A DNA stretch of 64,000 nucleotides from Asterella californica (GCA_036924285.1 JAYKYS010000010.1:18761001-18825000), one strand, 5' to 3'; numbered from the stretch's first letter, positions 31,201 through 41,855 are shown. Translations and numbers: made by a program. The notes: generated by a model not told the origin, from the sequence alone.

Positions 31201-33128
31201 GTAGGTTTGTCTTTTCCTTCTCAAACAAAGCAATAGCTTTGACTATGTACATGAAGAAGGGAGTTGATTTTGACTTGATAGTGCATGATCAGAAGGCAAA
31301 GGAAGCATTTGAGGAGCTGAAAAAGGCATTGGTGACAGCTCCTATACTTGCTAAACCTGAGTGGAGTAAAGCATTTATTCTGTATACGGATGCCTCCAAT
31401 GTAGCAATCGGATGTACATTAAGTCAGCTAGATGGAGATGGGCATGATCATCCTATAGCTTATGCTAGTAGGCAGATGGTTCCAGCGGAGAAGAATTACT
31501 CCGTGACTGAACGAAAAGGATTAGCGGTGATCTTTGGATTGAAGAAATTCCGACATTACTTGCTAGGAGGGAAATTTTCCATAGTCACAGATCACAAGGC
31601 TTTAAAGTATATCTTTAATAAGCCTAATGCCGAAGGTCGTATTGCTCGTTGGAAGATCCTTCTAACAGAATATGATTATGTGATCGAAGATAGACCAGGG
31701 AAGAAGCATGCAAATGCTGATCTTTTGTCAAGGGCTTATGATGATGAGGGAGAAGAACCGTTTGATGATTCATTTCCAGACGAGCATCTGATGACCATCA
31801 CAAGCATCGAGGAGATACCGGACGAGTACAAGGAAATCTGGAGTTTTCTTGCAGATGGCTCTTTTCCAGAAGGTATGCATACCCGAGAACGTAACGCGTT
31901 AATCAAGAGATGCAAACCTTACACCATGGTGGAGGGAATTCTATTTCATCAAGGAGCAGATGGGTTACTAAGGAGAGCAGTTGGTCAGAAGGAGGCATTC
32001 AAGCTAATGCACGAGTTTCACGACGGAACTGTTTGCGGAGGTCACTTTGCTGGTAAGATAACAGCCTTCAAGATTTTGGATGCGGGTTATCACTGGAGAG
32101 GGATTTTCAAAGAGTGTTTAGACTATTGCAAAACTTGTGACGTATGTCAAGCATTTGCTCTAAAGTCTACTAGAACACCTCCGTTAAGATCAATTCCAGT
32201 ATTAGGGCCGTTTGAGAAATGGGGTATTGACTTTGTAGGTCCTCTTAATAAGACACCTCGAGGCAATAGATACATTGTAGTCGCCACTGACTATTGTACC
32301 AAGTGGGTAGAGGCTAGACCTTTGAGAGAGACCAATGAAACAGAAGTCGGTAGATTCCTATGGGAGAGGATCATCACGAGATTTGGATGTCCGTTAGAGT
32401 TGGTCTCAGATAGAGGAGGAGAGTTTGTAGGGAGCATGACTACTGCTATGCTACAACACTTTTCTATCAAGCCACGAGTAACGACCTCATACAAACCAAA
32501 TGCTAATGGTCTTGCGGAGAAGACCAATCTTACACTTTGTATGATGCTCGCCAAAGATGCTGGTGTTGAAACTGCGAAACATACTTGGGATAAGAGACTA
32601 CATGCCGTCTTATGGGAGTACCGAACGACGACAAAGACTTCTACTGGGTACTCCCCATTTCGACTGGTTTATGGAGTGGAGTCCAAGTTGCCGATCCAAT
32701 TTGAATTGGATACTTTTCAAACTATTCAACGAAAGTTGAAGAGGTCGAGAGGAGAAGACGTGGTCAGATCAAGAAGAGAGCAACTCATGGAGTTGGAAGA
32801 GACCCGAGCGGTAGCAATGATCCGGATGGAACGAGCTCAGGCGTATCAAAAGAAGAGTTACGACAAACGGTTGGGCAAGAGGGAAGTAAAACCTTTTCAA
32901 GTCGGAGATTGGGTTATGTTGTATGATGCTATCCGATTCAAGAGGGCTAGGAAGAAGTTTCTTCCAAGATATTTTGGTCCTTTTGTTGTAGATAAGGTGT
33001 GGAGCAACTTCACATATGACCTTCAGGAGCTGGGAGGAAGGAGATTCGATCGGGTCAATCATGACAAGTTGAAGTTGTTTCATCAACGGAAGTTCTCTCT
33101 TCACTCCGAGGACGGAGCGAAAATTTAG
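28242..33128 (+). CDS. D+ gag-pol polyprotein (intact, 1628 residues)
   Basis: A single open frame holds all domains in Ty3 order. Gag is about residues 1-290, with the retrotransposon gag core WVLLLPEFLEDFALTWYEDR. The nucleocapsid knuckle CWTCGGSHFQRNC is near 298. The aspartic protease LVDGGSAVNAIS is near 502. Reverse transcriptase has IDYKKLNAV, PFGLCNAPATFQRFMN and FIDDF near 898. RNase H has LYTDASNVAIG and TDHKALKYIF, ending ADLLSRAY. Integrase has the HHCC region up to CKTCDVC near 1296 and core residues in WGIDFVGPL, LVSDRGGEFVG and GLAEKTN. The C-terminal GPY/F-like module is YFGPFVVDKV. There is no chromodomain. The FIDDF and YSGYNQI motifs and the primer type place it with plant OTA (Tat/Athila-like) elements. 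All catalytic residues look present, so it may still be competent. Confidence 0.95.
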   Translation: MGKLPVFHGKDNEDVEPFVRDFKRGCIGNNVRRKEEWVLLLPEFLEDFALTWYEDRVKSQTPGAVEDTWETLSNALIEEFLPEESYEKLMVELTHLRQRDDEKVRQYAERVDKLEQRFRTVLRKSGDNVELTMAGIGAVLTKNLVGGLRPSIRTQVRYEKPATKAEAIKIATNMEESLDEGDIIQPHHAALVSTPIPGVVTTIAPAPSQLVIASTSAPTPTVVSRPVVPTTMSTATSDFHAELKSITDTLADLKINVVQLREWRNKGGGGGQRGYDNNPNRRNQGNFGGNQGNFGGITCWTCGGSHFQRNCPNNGARGAEAVRMNVGGGNPSQGRDKGVATIDVVRDLIYEKGESSNSSHAPVELLAQERKRTRFSDEPVFMEESASRSTRPSNVSSTPREPRRKLGMADFTISSSQAGYDVVEDVGAQKANITVGQLIALNPSLRRELRGGLSSKRSKKKKPKSKTSKSVGVGVVDVHASEVCTRASKIEVRLNGHYVSDVLVDGGSAVNAISERLMKKLGMEPTRPASIVVGMANKQRVRPLGVLEKVVVSVMGVQTLMSFQVLKDSSYDLLLGRPWLRAVRTTDRWHKGYLRIGPRDHRVIVPLSGVGVVTSDSDRPTSDYWESDTEDDQSVSEIDTGDSYDQESSSEDEGCGRDESLHQLSAIDLLPRPAVEKDPDKEELSEAEIVRRLSTLKFGINVTQEEKSRFLDIFRKYIHVFAFSYKDLKEVTLETHRIELEEHARPVRQKQRRVNPTTAMMVKEEIDKLKKASFIYEVENSEWVSPIVIVKKKNGKLRVCIDYKKLNAVTKKDYYPLPFIDEILEEVAGHEWYSFGDGYSGYNQIKIAQEYQQLTTFTTPWGTFAFRVMPFGLCNAPATFQRFMNKVFEPFIGKFVRDFIDDFCVYGRKEDHFDHVIKVLQRLEQANASLNPEKCIFGCEEGLLLGHIISKNGIAVDPEKVKKIVDLPFPINLTKLRQFLGMVGYYRRFVFSFSNKAIALTMYMKKGVDFDLIVHDQKAKEAFEELKKALVTAPILAKPEWSKAFILYTDASNVAIGCTLSQLDGDGHDHPIAYASRQMVPAEKNYSVTERKGLAVIFGLKKFRHYLLGGKFSIVTDHKALKYIFNKPNAEGRIARWKILLTEYDYVIEDRPGKKHANADLLSRAYDDEGEEPFDDSFPDEHLMTITSIEEIPDEYKEIWSFLADGSFPEGMHTRERNALIKRCKPYTMVEGILFHQGADGLLRRAVGQKEAFKLMHEFHDGTVCGGHFAGKITAFKILDAGYHWRGIFKECLDYCKTCDVCQAFALKSTRTPPLRSIPVLGPFEKWGIDFVGPLNKTPRGNRYIVVATDYCTKWVEARPLRETNETEVGRFLWERIITRFGCPLELVSDRGGEFVGSMTTAMLQHFSIKPRVTTSYKPNANGLAEKTNLTLCMMLAKDAGVETAKHTWDKRLHAVLWEYRTTTKTSTGYSPFRLVYGVESKLPIQFELDTFQTIQRKLKRSRGEDVVRSRREQLMELEETRAVAMIRMERAQAYQKKSYDKRLGKREVKPFQVGDWVMLYDAIRFKRARKKFLPRYFGPFVVDKVWSNFTYDLQELGGRRFDRVNHDKLKLFHQRKFSLHSEDGAKI

Positions 33129-33131
33129 TCC

Positions 33132-33142
33132 GGGGGTAAAAT
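33132..33142 (+). other. D+ polypurine tract
   Basis: CGGGGGTAAAA immediately before the 3' LTR, purine-rich except single C and T. Confidence 0.7.
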
Positions 33143-34054
33143 GTAACGACCTATGTTACACATAGGAAGTTTGTCTATTAGTAAGGTATTTAGTTATAAC
33201 TAAGTGTTGAGAATGTTTATTTGCTGCCAAAGTACTTTAAGGAGGTATCAAGTTAGTCATGACTAGCTAAAAGTTAGTTATGGTTAAACTTAGTTGTACT
33301 TTTGGCAGAATTCAGATATTTGCTAAAGAGTGAGCACTACTATCTTGTCATCTTGTCTAAAAGATAGAAAGGAGGTGGAAAGTATCCCTTATCTCCTTTT
33401 TGACTTGATATTAGTGGTTGGATTAAAGTTGTGGACTTTGTGGGCATTAAAAACAAGAAGAGATTCCACATGTTTCCTTTTTAGTGGGTCCTAGTGTAGA
33501 GGGGGGGTGGAAATTCGAGATTCCTTGAGAATATTCCAGAATCCTTCTAGAAGTTGTTGACTTTGAAGGAATAAGCCCATGTGAAAAGGTAAAAAGCCCA
33601 TGTGATCAATGCTTTTACCTTAAGTAATATCTTAGTAAAACCCGGTAAAAGTAGTTAGGCTGAGTTACCGGAGGGTACCAAAGTAAAAACCTAGAATGTA
33701 TAAATAGAGGAGTAGAGAAGAGCTCCTCATCCTTGTTTTCATCGTCGTAATGACAACTTGAGTAATATAGAGAGTGTGGGATATTTTTAGCATGTGAGAA
33801 CTTGAGAGACGTCGTTAGAATGGAGGATTTTAGTGGATGAGATTATGGAGATTTTAGTTGATAAGTTGGTGGGTGTATGAATGAGAGTGAACTTAGCATT
33901 TTTCCCTTCAAGATTCATGGTGTGCTTCCATCAAAGCCATCAGAGGTGACCCCTGAGTGAGAGACAGGCCCGACAGTTGCAGATTCGTGGATGACGATCG
34001 TGGAGGTTGAGAGATCGGGGGGTAGTTGATCGTTAGGACCGCGGAGGGTTTACA
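33143..34054 (+). repeat. D+ 3' LTR
   Basis: 912 bp, nearly identical to the 5' LTR. Seen differences include TTTTCATCG here versus TTTTCACATCG, and GTGTGGGATA here versus GTGTGTGATA. Confidence 0.95.
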
Positions 34055-35089
34055 GTGCTTGGATGAAAGGAGTTCAAGGTGTTGCTCGCAGGACGATTCA
34101 CTCCGGAGTATCAAAGGATTCGGGATGGTGTCGAGCTAGTTAGGCTGAAGCAAAGGGGGACGCTAAGTGCTTATGTACGCGAGTTCAGTGCCAAGCTGGA
34201 TTCGTTCTCCAAGTGGACTGAGGAAACCAAAATATGTATATTTATTGGGGGACTCAAGTCCAGCTCGAAGAAGGCTCTCTTCCGGATGCCGGAACTACTT
34301 GCGACAAGTGCAGAACTTTTGAAGCTAGCGGAGCAAATTGGGGACGATGAAGTCCAACAACAAAAACCTTTTGAACCACGCAGCACGGACAAGTTCTAGA
34401 AGAAGAACAAGGGCTTTAAGTGACAATGGGATGGGGATGAGAAGGATCGGAAGGATTCTTCTGCCCCGGTAGCAAAGCGGCAGCAAACAGGAGCAAAACC
34501 TAAGGGGCAAGCACCTCACAAAGGCAATGGCGCTAAGTTTACTTGCTACGACTGTGGCGGGGCGGGCCATATTGCTAAGGAATGCACGAAACCTAAGGTT
34601 AATAACTGTAGCATGAATGCATTTGTTGCAAAGGATTTGTTGGAGGGCTAGATGACTGTGACCTTGAGAACCACGAAGAAGACGCCGGGATTGATGTTTC
34701 TACAAGCCAAGGTTGCTAACCGTGATGTTACTTTTCTTGTGGACACAGAAGCGACCCACTCCTTCATAAGTTCGAAGTTGGTGAAGAAGTTGGGCTTGTC
34801 TACCTCCAAGGCAAACAAGCATATTCATGTGCGCTTTGTCAAGGGCAAGACGTACCAAACTTCAGAAGTGGCCTTGGACGTACGATTTGCGTGTGGGAAG
34901 TTGGAGTTCATAGAGAACTTCACGATGTGCGAGACGGATGATATCCATGCGATTTTGGGGAACACTTTCTTGGACAGGTTTGAAGTGGAACTTAGGCGGA
35001 AACCTTTAAGGTTGGACGTTAGAGTTAAAGGGCGGAAGCTGGGAGTGAGGCTGATCCGGAAGACGCGGAAATTGATGACTTTGCGGTGA
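34055..35089 (+). pseudogene. Element C gag 3' part and protease (broken)
   Basis: Resumes the C gag after D+: GRFTPEYQRIRDGVELVRLK and CIFIGGLKSS, typical of chromovirus gag, with stops at 34399 and near 34420. Nucleocapsid knuckle CYDCGGAGHIAKEC near 34545-34590. The protease follows at 34652-35089 with LVDTEATHSFIS, where the usual DTG/DSG active-site Gly is Glu. It ends RLIRKTRKLMTLR before the RT frame. Confidence 0.8.
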
Positions 35090-37981
35090 ATTTGATCAAA
35101 GACAAACAGATGGACTTCAACGACGGAGTCATGTGTTTGATGCGGGTTGCAGATTTGATGGCGGGTGACAGACAAGAGGAAACATCAGGAGACGCGACTA
35201 AACTTCAGACGGTGCTTCGCGAAGTGATTAAGGAGTTTGAGGATGTCTTGACGGATGAGTTACTTGCTGAATTACCTCCAAGGCGGGTGGTGGATCACAA
35301 GATTGAAGTCTTACCAAGATCAGAACCACCTTCTAAAGCCACTTACCGACTCAATCAGGTGGAACTCCTTGAGTTGAAAAGGCAACTCGGCGAGCTATTA
35401 ACGTGGGAATATATTCGAACCAGCAAGTCACCTTATGGAGCCCCAGTTCTTTTTGCAAAGAAGAAGGATGGGAAGTTACGACTCTGCGTAGATTATCATG
35501 CACTCCATAAGATGACGGTGAAGAATAATTATCCTTTGCCAAGGATAGACGACCTCTTTGATAGGCTAGCGGGCGCAAAGTACTTCAGCGGGATCGACTT
35601 GAAGTCAGGATATTACCAGATCCGGATAGCTGATCCAGATGTTGAGAAGATCGCTTGTCGAACCAGATACGGATCATTTGAATTCGTGGTGATGTCATTT
35701 GGACTCTGCAACGTCCCTTCGACGTTCACTACATTGATGAACATAATTTTTCGTGAGGAGATGGATGAGTTTGTCATCGTTTACATCGACGACATCTTGA
35801 TCTACTCCAAAATCTTGGAGTCGCACCCGAAGCAACTAAGGGTGGTGTTGATGAAGCTGCGGGAGCATAAGCTGTTTGCCAACGTTGACAAGAGTGAGTT
35901 TGGATTAGAACGCATTAACTTCTTGGAACATGTCATTAGTGCACAAGGAGTTGGCTCGGATATACAGAAGGTGGACGCGATTGTGACTTGAGAGTCTCCG
36001 ACTACAGTGAAGGGGATGCGGCGATCCTTAGGATTGGCGCAGTTCTACCGTAAGTATGTGAAGGAATTTTCAAAGATAGCAAAGCCGCTGACGAACTGGA
36101 CGGACAAAGACGCACATGTAAGTTGGACCAAGGAGGTGGATGATGTGTTTCAGACGATCAAAACTATTTTGTCAAAGACGTCAGTTTTGAAGCTACCGGA
36201 GTTCGACAAACCATTCGAGGTGCACACGGACGCGAGCGACTATGCGATTGGCGGAGTGTTGGTGCAGGATGGAAAATCTGTAGCGTACGAAAGCAAGAAG
36301 TTATCTAGGACGGAGAGTCGATGGTCGACTCACGAGAAGGAACTGTTTGCGGTGGTTCATTGCTTGAAGAAATGGCGGCATTACTTGAGACTTCACAAAA
36401 CCCAAGTGTATACTGATAATATTTCGCTCAAGTACTTTGAGACACAAGATCGGGTGACGCTAAAGCAACTACGGTGGCACGATACCTTGGTGCTCATGAA
36501 TGTAGAATTAATCCACAAAGCGGGAAAGGACAACGTGGTTCTTGACGCCTTGAGTCGCAAAGAGGAATATCTTCCATCGTCAACACAGATTTTGCGAGCT
36601 ATGTATCCTAAGGAGTCCGACTTGGAGAGACGAATACGTGAAGGTTACAAGCGAAGGAGTACCTGGAACAGCTCAAGCAAGGAGTGAAATTGCAGAACAT
36701 GCAGCTGAGACATGGCTTACTCATGTTCAAGCAAAGTCGGGTTTATGTGGGACAAGGAAAACTTAGGACTAAGTTACTCAAAGAATGTCATGATGCGCCC
36801 TTATCAGACCATAAAGGAGAGAAGTCCACTTTAGCAGTGGTAGCTAAAAAGTTTTATTGGCCCCACATGAAAGAATATGTCGCCCACTTTGTGAAAACAT
36901 GCGCAACTTGTCAGGCGAACCACGTTTCTTATGAAATGTGGTTGCTTCATCCTTTGCCGATTCCAGGCAGACCTTGGAAAAGCATTAGCATGGACTTCAT
37001 CACCTCTCTGCCTGACTCAAACGGATACAATGCAATCTTTGTGATAGTTGACCGGTTTAGTTTACACCGACCTTGGGTACTACAACAGCATTCACGACTT
37101 CTCGGTTGTTCTTAGATACTTGGTGGCGTTCACACAGATTGCCTCGGAGTATTATTTCAGACCGAGACTCTAAGTTCACAAGTGCCTTTTGGAAACACTT
37201 GCTTCAAAAATTGGAGACTAAGTTAAAATTTAGTATCGCCTTTCATCCGAAAACAGATGGGCAAACGAAACGAGTTAACTCGGTTCTGAACCAATACTTG
37301 AAGAATTATGTGAGCGCGGATCAAAGTGATTGGGCGGAGTGACTCAGTCTTGTGGAGTATTGCTACAATTCCACGAAGCATTCGACAACCGGCGAATCGC
37401 CTTTCTTGCTGACTTACGGACGTGAGCCAAAAGAGCCTCTTGACTTAACTCTTGCAGGGAGTTCGACATCGACACGATCAAGGACACGGCAAACATCAGC
37501 TGAAGAGTTGGTGGTGGAGATGCAGCGGCGCGAGGAACAAGTGAAGAACAACCTCGAGAAGGCGCAGCAACGTTACACGAAGCAGGTAAACAAGCATCGG
37601 CGGCAAGTGATGTTTCAAGTGGGCGAAGAAGTATGGTTAAGTACGAAAAATTTCACTCTTCCGAAGGCAATATCGGCGAAGTTTTCATTGAAGTTTGCAT
37701 GACCTTTTGTCATTGTCAAGAATCCGCACGAAGATGTCTATACATTAGACCTTCCTTACGAGTGGCAGTTGCATCCGACTTTTCATGTTTCTTTATTAAA
37801 GAAATACTCTAAGGATGATTTGCGGCCGGAGCGCAAACAGGTACTCAGGCCTCAACCTGAAGTCGTGCAAGACGAACCAGAATATGAGGTAGAGACCGTT
37901 TTGCGATCGCGGCGCAAGTCTAACCGGATGGAGTACTTGGTGATAATAGATGATTTTTATGATCAATGGAGTAGGGCGTGA
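35086..37981 (+). pseudogene. Element C pol: RT, RNase H, integrase, chromodomain remnant (broken)
   Basis: RT 35086-35991: VDYHALHKMTVKNNYPLPRI, SGIDLKSGYYQIRI, MSFGLCNVPSTF and the catalytic YIDD (VIVYIDDILIYS), then a stop at 35989. RNase H 36007-36687: HTDASDYAIGGVLV and a terminal LDALSRKEEY. Integrase zinc region 36684-36950 (HDAPLSDHKGEKST, CATCQ). The core is split over two frames: SISMDFITSLPDS, SDRDSKF and a disturbed GQTKRVNS where TERVN is usual. The C-terminus 37352-37981 includes HPTFHVSLLKKYS and a chromodomain-like YEVETVLRSRRKSNRMEYLV. This identifies a chromovirus. At least five stops or frameshifts. No 3' LTR was found downstream. Confidence 0.85.
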
Positions 37982-38417
37982 TATTCATTAAGTTAGATCT
38001 TTCTAGTGATTACATACAAAATATTTCAGATGATTTCTTTATGCGAAAAGTCCTGTGATAGTGATATGATCATCAAGTGAAGTGGGAAAATAAATTAAAC
38101 AAAGAACAAGAAATTACGCTTGTAATGGAATTGCGAGGCTATGTGTCAATGATTTATCCTAACCCAATTCCTTTTCGGGTTTCGAAGCCCCGCTTGGTCC
38201 CTTAATCGCATGCTAATACGACAAATATACTACACGACAACCTCCTCCCTTTCTGATTTCTAGTCTGAGATATAAATAATAGCCTTATGTGAAATATTAT
38301 ACCTTATTTGAGAGAGATGTGTGAAAAGTAGAGAAAGAGTCATTTCCTTAACCTTGTGCTAATTCACTACGTCTGATCGTAAGATCTTTACTACTTCTAT
38401 CCTCTACATATCTCATC
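37982..38417. other. Unassigned sequence after element C
   Basis: No gene seen. It holds a TATA-like GAGATATAAATAATAG near 38268 that could belong to a diverged LTR, but no second copy is in the window to test this. Confidence 0.3.
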
Positions 38418-39041
38418 GAATTCGGACGGGTATCTTTTCATCGATTGGATCTTCTCTTCCCTCGAGAATGAAACACACGACGCAATGAATAATCAACGAT
38501 GGAAAGACCCGAAGGGCCAAGCAACCAACGCCTCGAAAGAAAGAAGAACATCGGGGCTAGACCTAGTTATTAGTAGCCTAAGATCGTCTATCGTTCCTAA
38601 AATATCATATAGGATAAATCAAAATTCCTGCATACAACAGGAGCACATAAAGTAGCATTGTCTACTGCGATTGTTCTTCGTGGACCGCATCTGCTAAAGC
38701 TCTCTGTAAAGCAATGGATTCGGACGGGTATCTCTTCAACGGTTAGATCTTCTCTTCCCTCTGAGAATGAAACACAGGACGCAATGAATAGCGAATGGAT
38801 GGAAAGATCTCATCAAGTCTTACAAGAGAAAGAGAGACCCGAAAGATCAAACAACCAGCGCCTCGAGAGAAAAAGAACATCGGGGTTAAACCTCGCTATC
38901 ATTAACTCTAAGGTCGTCTATTGCTCTTAAAATATCACATACCGGTAAATCAAAACTCCTGCATGCAATAGGTACACATGAAGTAGCATCGCCTACTGAT
39001 TGCTTTTCGTGAACCTCGTATCTAAGCTATCTGGAAAACAA
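38418..39041 (+). repeat. Two-unit tandem repeat, about 300 bp each
   Basis: The phrase GATTCGGACGGGTATC(T/T)TCA recurs at 38419 and 38717, followed in both by GAGAATGAAACACA, ACGCAATGAATA, AACATCGGGG and TAAATCAAAA. Unit 1 lacks about 40 bp present in unit 2. Part of the unit recurs alone at 41856-42003, so this is a dispersed family. No transposase seen. Confidence 0.8.
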
Positions 39042-39047
39042 TAGAAC

Positions 39048-39122
39048 TTCCTCCGATAACACAGTGGTTAGTACCTTTGTTAAAACGAATGAAATCTAGG
39101 GTTTGAACCTCCATGTGGGCCA
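39048..39122 (+). other. tRNA-like sequence with A- and B-box resemblance
   Basis: ATAACACAGTGGTTAGTAC resembles a pol III A box and GGGTTTGAACCTCC a B box, 45 bp apart. The acceptor stems do not pair, so it is not a functional tRNA. It may be a tRNA pseudogene or the head of a SINE. Confidence 0.35.
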
Positions 39123-39443
39123 CCACGCCAGCCATCTAGTCTCAACAGGCCGGCACCCGATGAACAAACAATGCACGAAAAGAGAAAAGAGAACTAGCAC
39201 TAGATCTCGTTTACTACATGTATATCTATACGGTAGCGGCGATACAATGGTCTGAAGTTCACCTTTCACTTACACAAGGAGTCCCGCCATAATCACGGTA
39301 TCAATCGAGATAGGAGAAGTCGACCCCGCTGTAACCATCCTCTCAGGTAAGGTAAACCCGATCTCTCGGAACCCAGCAGGCCATCAACAACGTCAGTAGG
39401 TAAAGCAAAGCAACGACGACAATCCTGAACCCTCAAGCAGAAC
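39123..39443. other. Non-coding stretch downstream of the 418-residue ORF
   Basis: No ORF, RNA or repeat recognised; it would hold the 3' UTR of the minus-strand ORF if that is expressed. Confidence 0.4.
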
Positions 39444-39565
39444 ACTACGCGGTGGGAGTGACTGTGGTGGGCACATCTTTCAATGGGGAGGGAGTCGAAG
39501 AGGAACTACGCGATGGGAGTTACTGTGGTGGGGACATCTTTCAATGGGGAGGGAGTCGAAGAGGA
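39444..39565 (+). repeat. 61-bp tandem duplication over the ORF stop codon
   Basis: ACTACGCGRTGGGAGTKACT repeats at 39444 and 39505, and both units run through CAATGGGGAGGGAGTCGAAG. The right unit encodes the last codons of the minus-strand ORF; the left unit is a downstream copy that also ends in TAG. Confidence 0.9.
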
Positions 39566-40762
39566 ACTGATGTGATCGTCGCTCGGAGACGATTCCAGGG
39601 GTTCGGGGAAGCGGACAGAAGGGACGACCGGCGAGGAGGGGGTTGAACTCATATCAGTGTCGTCGTCGAAGGGAGGAATCTCGACGGAACGGAGGGGAGG
39701 GCTGTCCGGAGAAGGCAACTCAAAGTCCGATGTCATGACGCATTCCGCCTCATCATCAGAATGATCCATCGACGAAGCAGAAGGATCATCATCATCATCA
39801 TCCAGTGGGCAGCTGGGAGTGCCAAGGCAGCAACCTAAATTCAAAATCTCATGCAAGAGGGGAGGCGTGAAACGAGAGATTTGTTCAGCATGGTAATGGT
39901 ACGTGTTAAAAGGGATTCCTTGTCGAGCGTTTTCAAATATCTGCGGCTCCATCTCGAACAGGCGCGGGCTGCGTTCCATCTCTGGAACTGTTCCCAGCGC
40001 CACTTCGTCATAGATCATTTTCCAGATTCGCACCAATCGTGGACAAATCCTAATTCGGTTTTGAAACTTCATCAGATCTTTCACTAACTCTTGGAAGAGC
40101 AAATCTGCCCAAGCAAGATGCCCACCCGTTTCGAACGACAAGACTGCCATGGGCAAGTACTGAATTGGGAACTTGTAGGGATAGCCGGGCCATCCGAAGA
40201 CGTATTGTAAGCGTGTTAGGTAGTCGAAAAAGGGCATGTGGAAACACGTCTCGAAGAGTATGTATTCGGTTCCTCCGCGCGATTTTTCGATGATTGGGAC
40301 GGCAAAGTACCGTCTTGTAGCAGGCCTTAGCCAGTTCTCATCCGTGTGTTGTGGCGGTACTTCTAAGGTTTCGTGATGACTCGATCGGGCTGGCAAACCG
40401 GGGAATAGGCGCTGAAGGTCTGCGACTCCGTAAACAACTACAGGTGCGGGAATGGGTACGTTTCCGGGTCCCGTTTGAGCGAGAACGCTCGGTGACACGA
40501 GGATGCAATCATCCTCATTCCCGACAAAAAACTCGAGTTTGATCTTTTCCGTAAACTCGTCTGGAATTTCAGGGAAGTCATATCTCATTAACGACATCAG
40601 TCCAGCGCTGTACAGGTTTTCTCGATCATCTTCATCTAGTGACCAGAAATCAGACATTGCAGGTTGTAGATAAAGGATTGGGCATTCTTCATCATGATGG
40701 TGGGGGTGGCCAGCTGGACCTAAGATCTCCTGCAAGACTGCTGGTGCCCTCAGACTGGTCAT
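39506..40762 (-). CDS. Unrecognised 418-residue protein
   Basis: A single uninterrupted frame from ATG 40762, far longer than chance for this region. Residues 1-300 look globular: a start with HPHHHDEECPILYLQP, aromatic clusters (FFDYLTRLQYVFGWPGYPYK) and a run of hydrophobic blocks (YLPMAVLSFETGGHLAWADL). From about 310 it becomes acidic and Ser/Pro-rich and disordered (six Asp in a row, DHSDDEAE, PSSPVVPS). No signal peptide or membrane segment is evident. No family recognised: it could be a lineage-specific nuclear protein, or a captured transposon-encoded protein given the setting. A TATA-like ATTAAATATG lies on the minus strand near 40940. Confidence 0.6.
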   Translation of the reverse strand: MTSLRAPAVLQEILGPAGHPHHHDEECPILYLQPAMSDFWSLDEDDRENLYSAGLMSLMRYDFPEIPDEFTEKIKLEFFVGNEDDCILVSPSVLAQTGPGNVPIPAPVVVYGVADLQRLFPGLPARSSHHETLEVPPQHTDENWLRPATRRYFAVPIIEKSRGGTEYILFETCFHMPFFDYLTRLQYVFGWPGYPYKFPIQYLPMAVLSFETGGHLAWADLLFQELVKDLMKFQNRIRICPRLVRIWKMIYDEVALGTVPEMERSPRLFEMEPQIFENARQGIPFNTYHYHAEQISRFTPPLLHEILNLGCCLGTPSCPLDDDDDDPSASSMDHSDDEAECVMTSDFELPSPDSPPLRSVEIPPFDDDTDMSSTPSSPVVPSVRFPEPLESSPSDDHISSSSTPSPLKDVPTTVTPIA

Positions 40763-41855
40763 TATGTATGAGCTATTTCCTTTCCGTCGTGAGGATGCTC
40801 ACGATGGAGAACTGAGAAGGTCTGAGTCGGCTGGTACAACAGGATTAGAAAATGCTGCAGGTTTTCACGGTGTACATTTCCATTGCGTGGCCGCCTGAGA
40901 GCTCATAATCAGAATGAGATGTCAGTCTACGCATATTTAATGCGCACCGCGAAGTGTGTTCCATCCGAGTCGGTGTGATAGTGTGAATGTCGAACTGATT
41001 CTATGATACTGTGAGCAAGTCTTGTCGCCAACTATCGGAGTACTACGAGACCATCTCCACAATGATTACATCAGTTTTGGTTATCATGGTCAGTATCATG
41101 TGTACTTACTGTTGATGGCATAACCAGCCCCAGTCGAGAAGTTCTTCGGGCCGGAATTCGTCTTAAGTGGCTCGGTAGGTGGATGGCATTGACGTTCCGA
41201 GGCGTGCAGGATGGCATTGTTTCAAGTCGATGACGTCGTGGACGTGGTATGGAACCCGCGTTCAAACAAATGTGTGAAACGACGCAGCGTTCTAATAGTG
41301 CCTGATTGTTTATGAATCACGCACGCAGCGATGCTTCCGCTTTAGGATGGGGGCCAGTTAATATAGCATGTACTGGAAATACGAGTCAGGAGTGGCTTGA
41401 GTGCAATCTTACAGCACTGTAAACCTGTAACGTTATACTTTGGTTTCGTATGCCCATCATGATTGATCATGGAATCACTCGCATTCCCAGTTACGACCTG
41501 AGCTCAACCTCAACTTTTCAGCCTGACCTATGCATTATCAGGATAATATCGCAGCACTCTAAGCTGAAGAAAGTGGTTCATCACACTGTAATACCATAAT
41601 CCTGGTTCATGTAAGGCTGCATACGATGGACGTTACAGTGCATGCCAGCCACTCAATTCCTACCACATTACTTACATTTACTAGACTGCAGATCGACAGT
41701 CAATCACCGCGAATTTGACATGAAGAGCTATCACGGAAGCTTAATTACAACTTGCTGCAGATAAATTCAGATAAAAATTTCGTTGTTGCAATCCCGGAAG
41801 ATACTCGGACCCGAGAGATTCACTAGCGCTTCATTTTTATTTTTCTTTTTAATGT
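40763..41855. other. Non-coding stretch, possible promoter of the 418-residue ORF
   Basis: No ORF of note. A TATA-like element near 40940 on the minus strand is the only candidate regulatory site. Otherwise nothing recognised. Confidence 0.35.

Larger units (their letters stand above)
25294..34054 (+). mobile_element. Element D+: young, near-intact D-family Ty3 element nested in C gag
   Basis: 8761 bp. LTRs 25294-26208 and 33143-34054 begin TGTAACG and end TTTACA and differ at only a few positions (one 2-bp indel and about two substitutions seen). Flanked by GTGC at 25290-25293 and 34055-34058. Contains a primer-binding site, leader repeats, ORF0 (truncated), ORF1, ORF2 and an uninterrupted gag-pol. 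It splits the gag of element C. Near-identical LTRs and an open polyprotein point to a recent insertion. Confidence 0.95.

Noticed and set aside
39048..39122. Functional tRNA gene
   Set aside because: A- and B-box likeness only; acceptor and anticodon stems do not pair.
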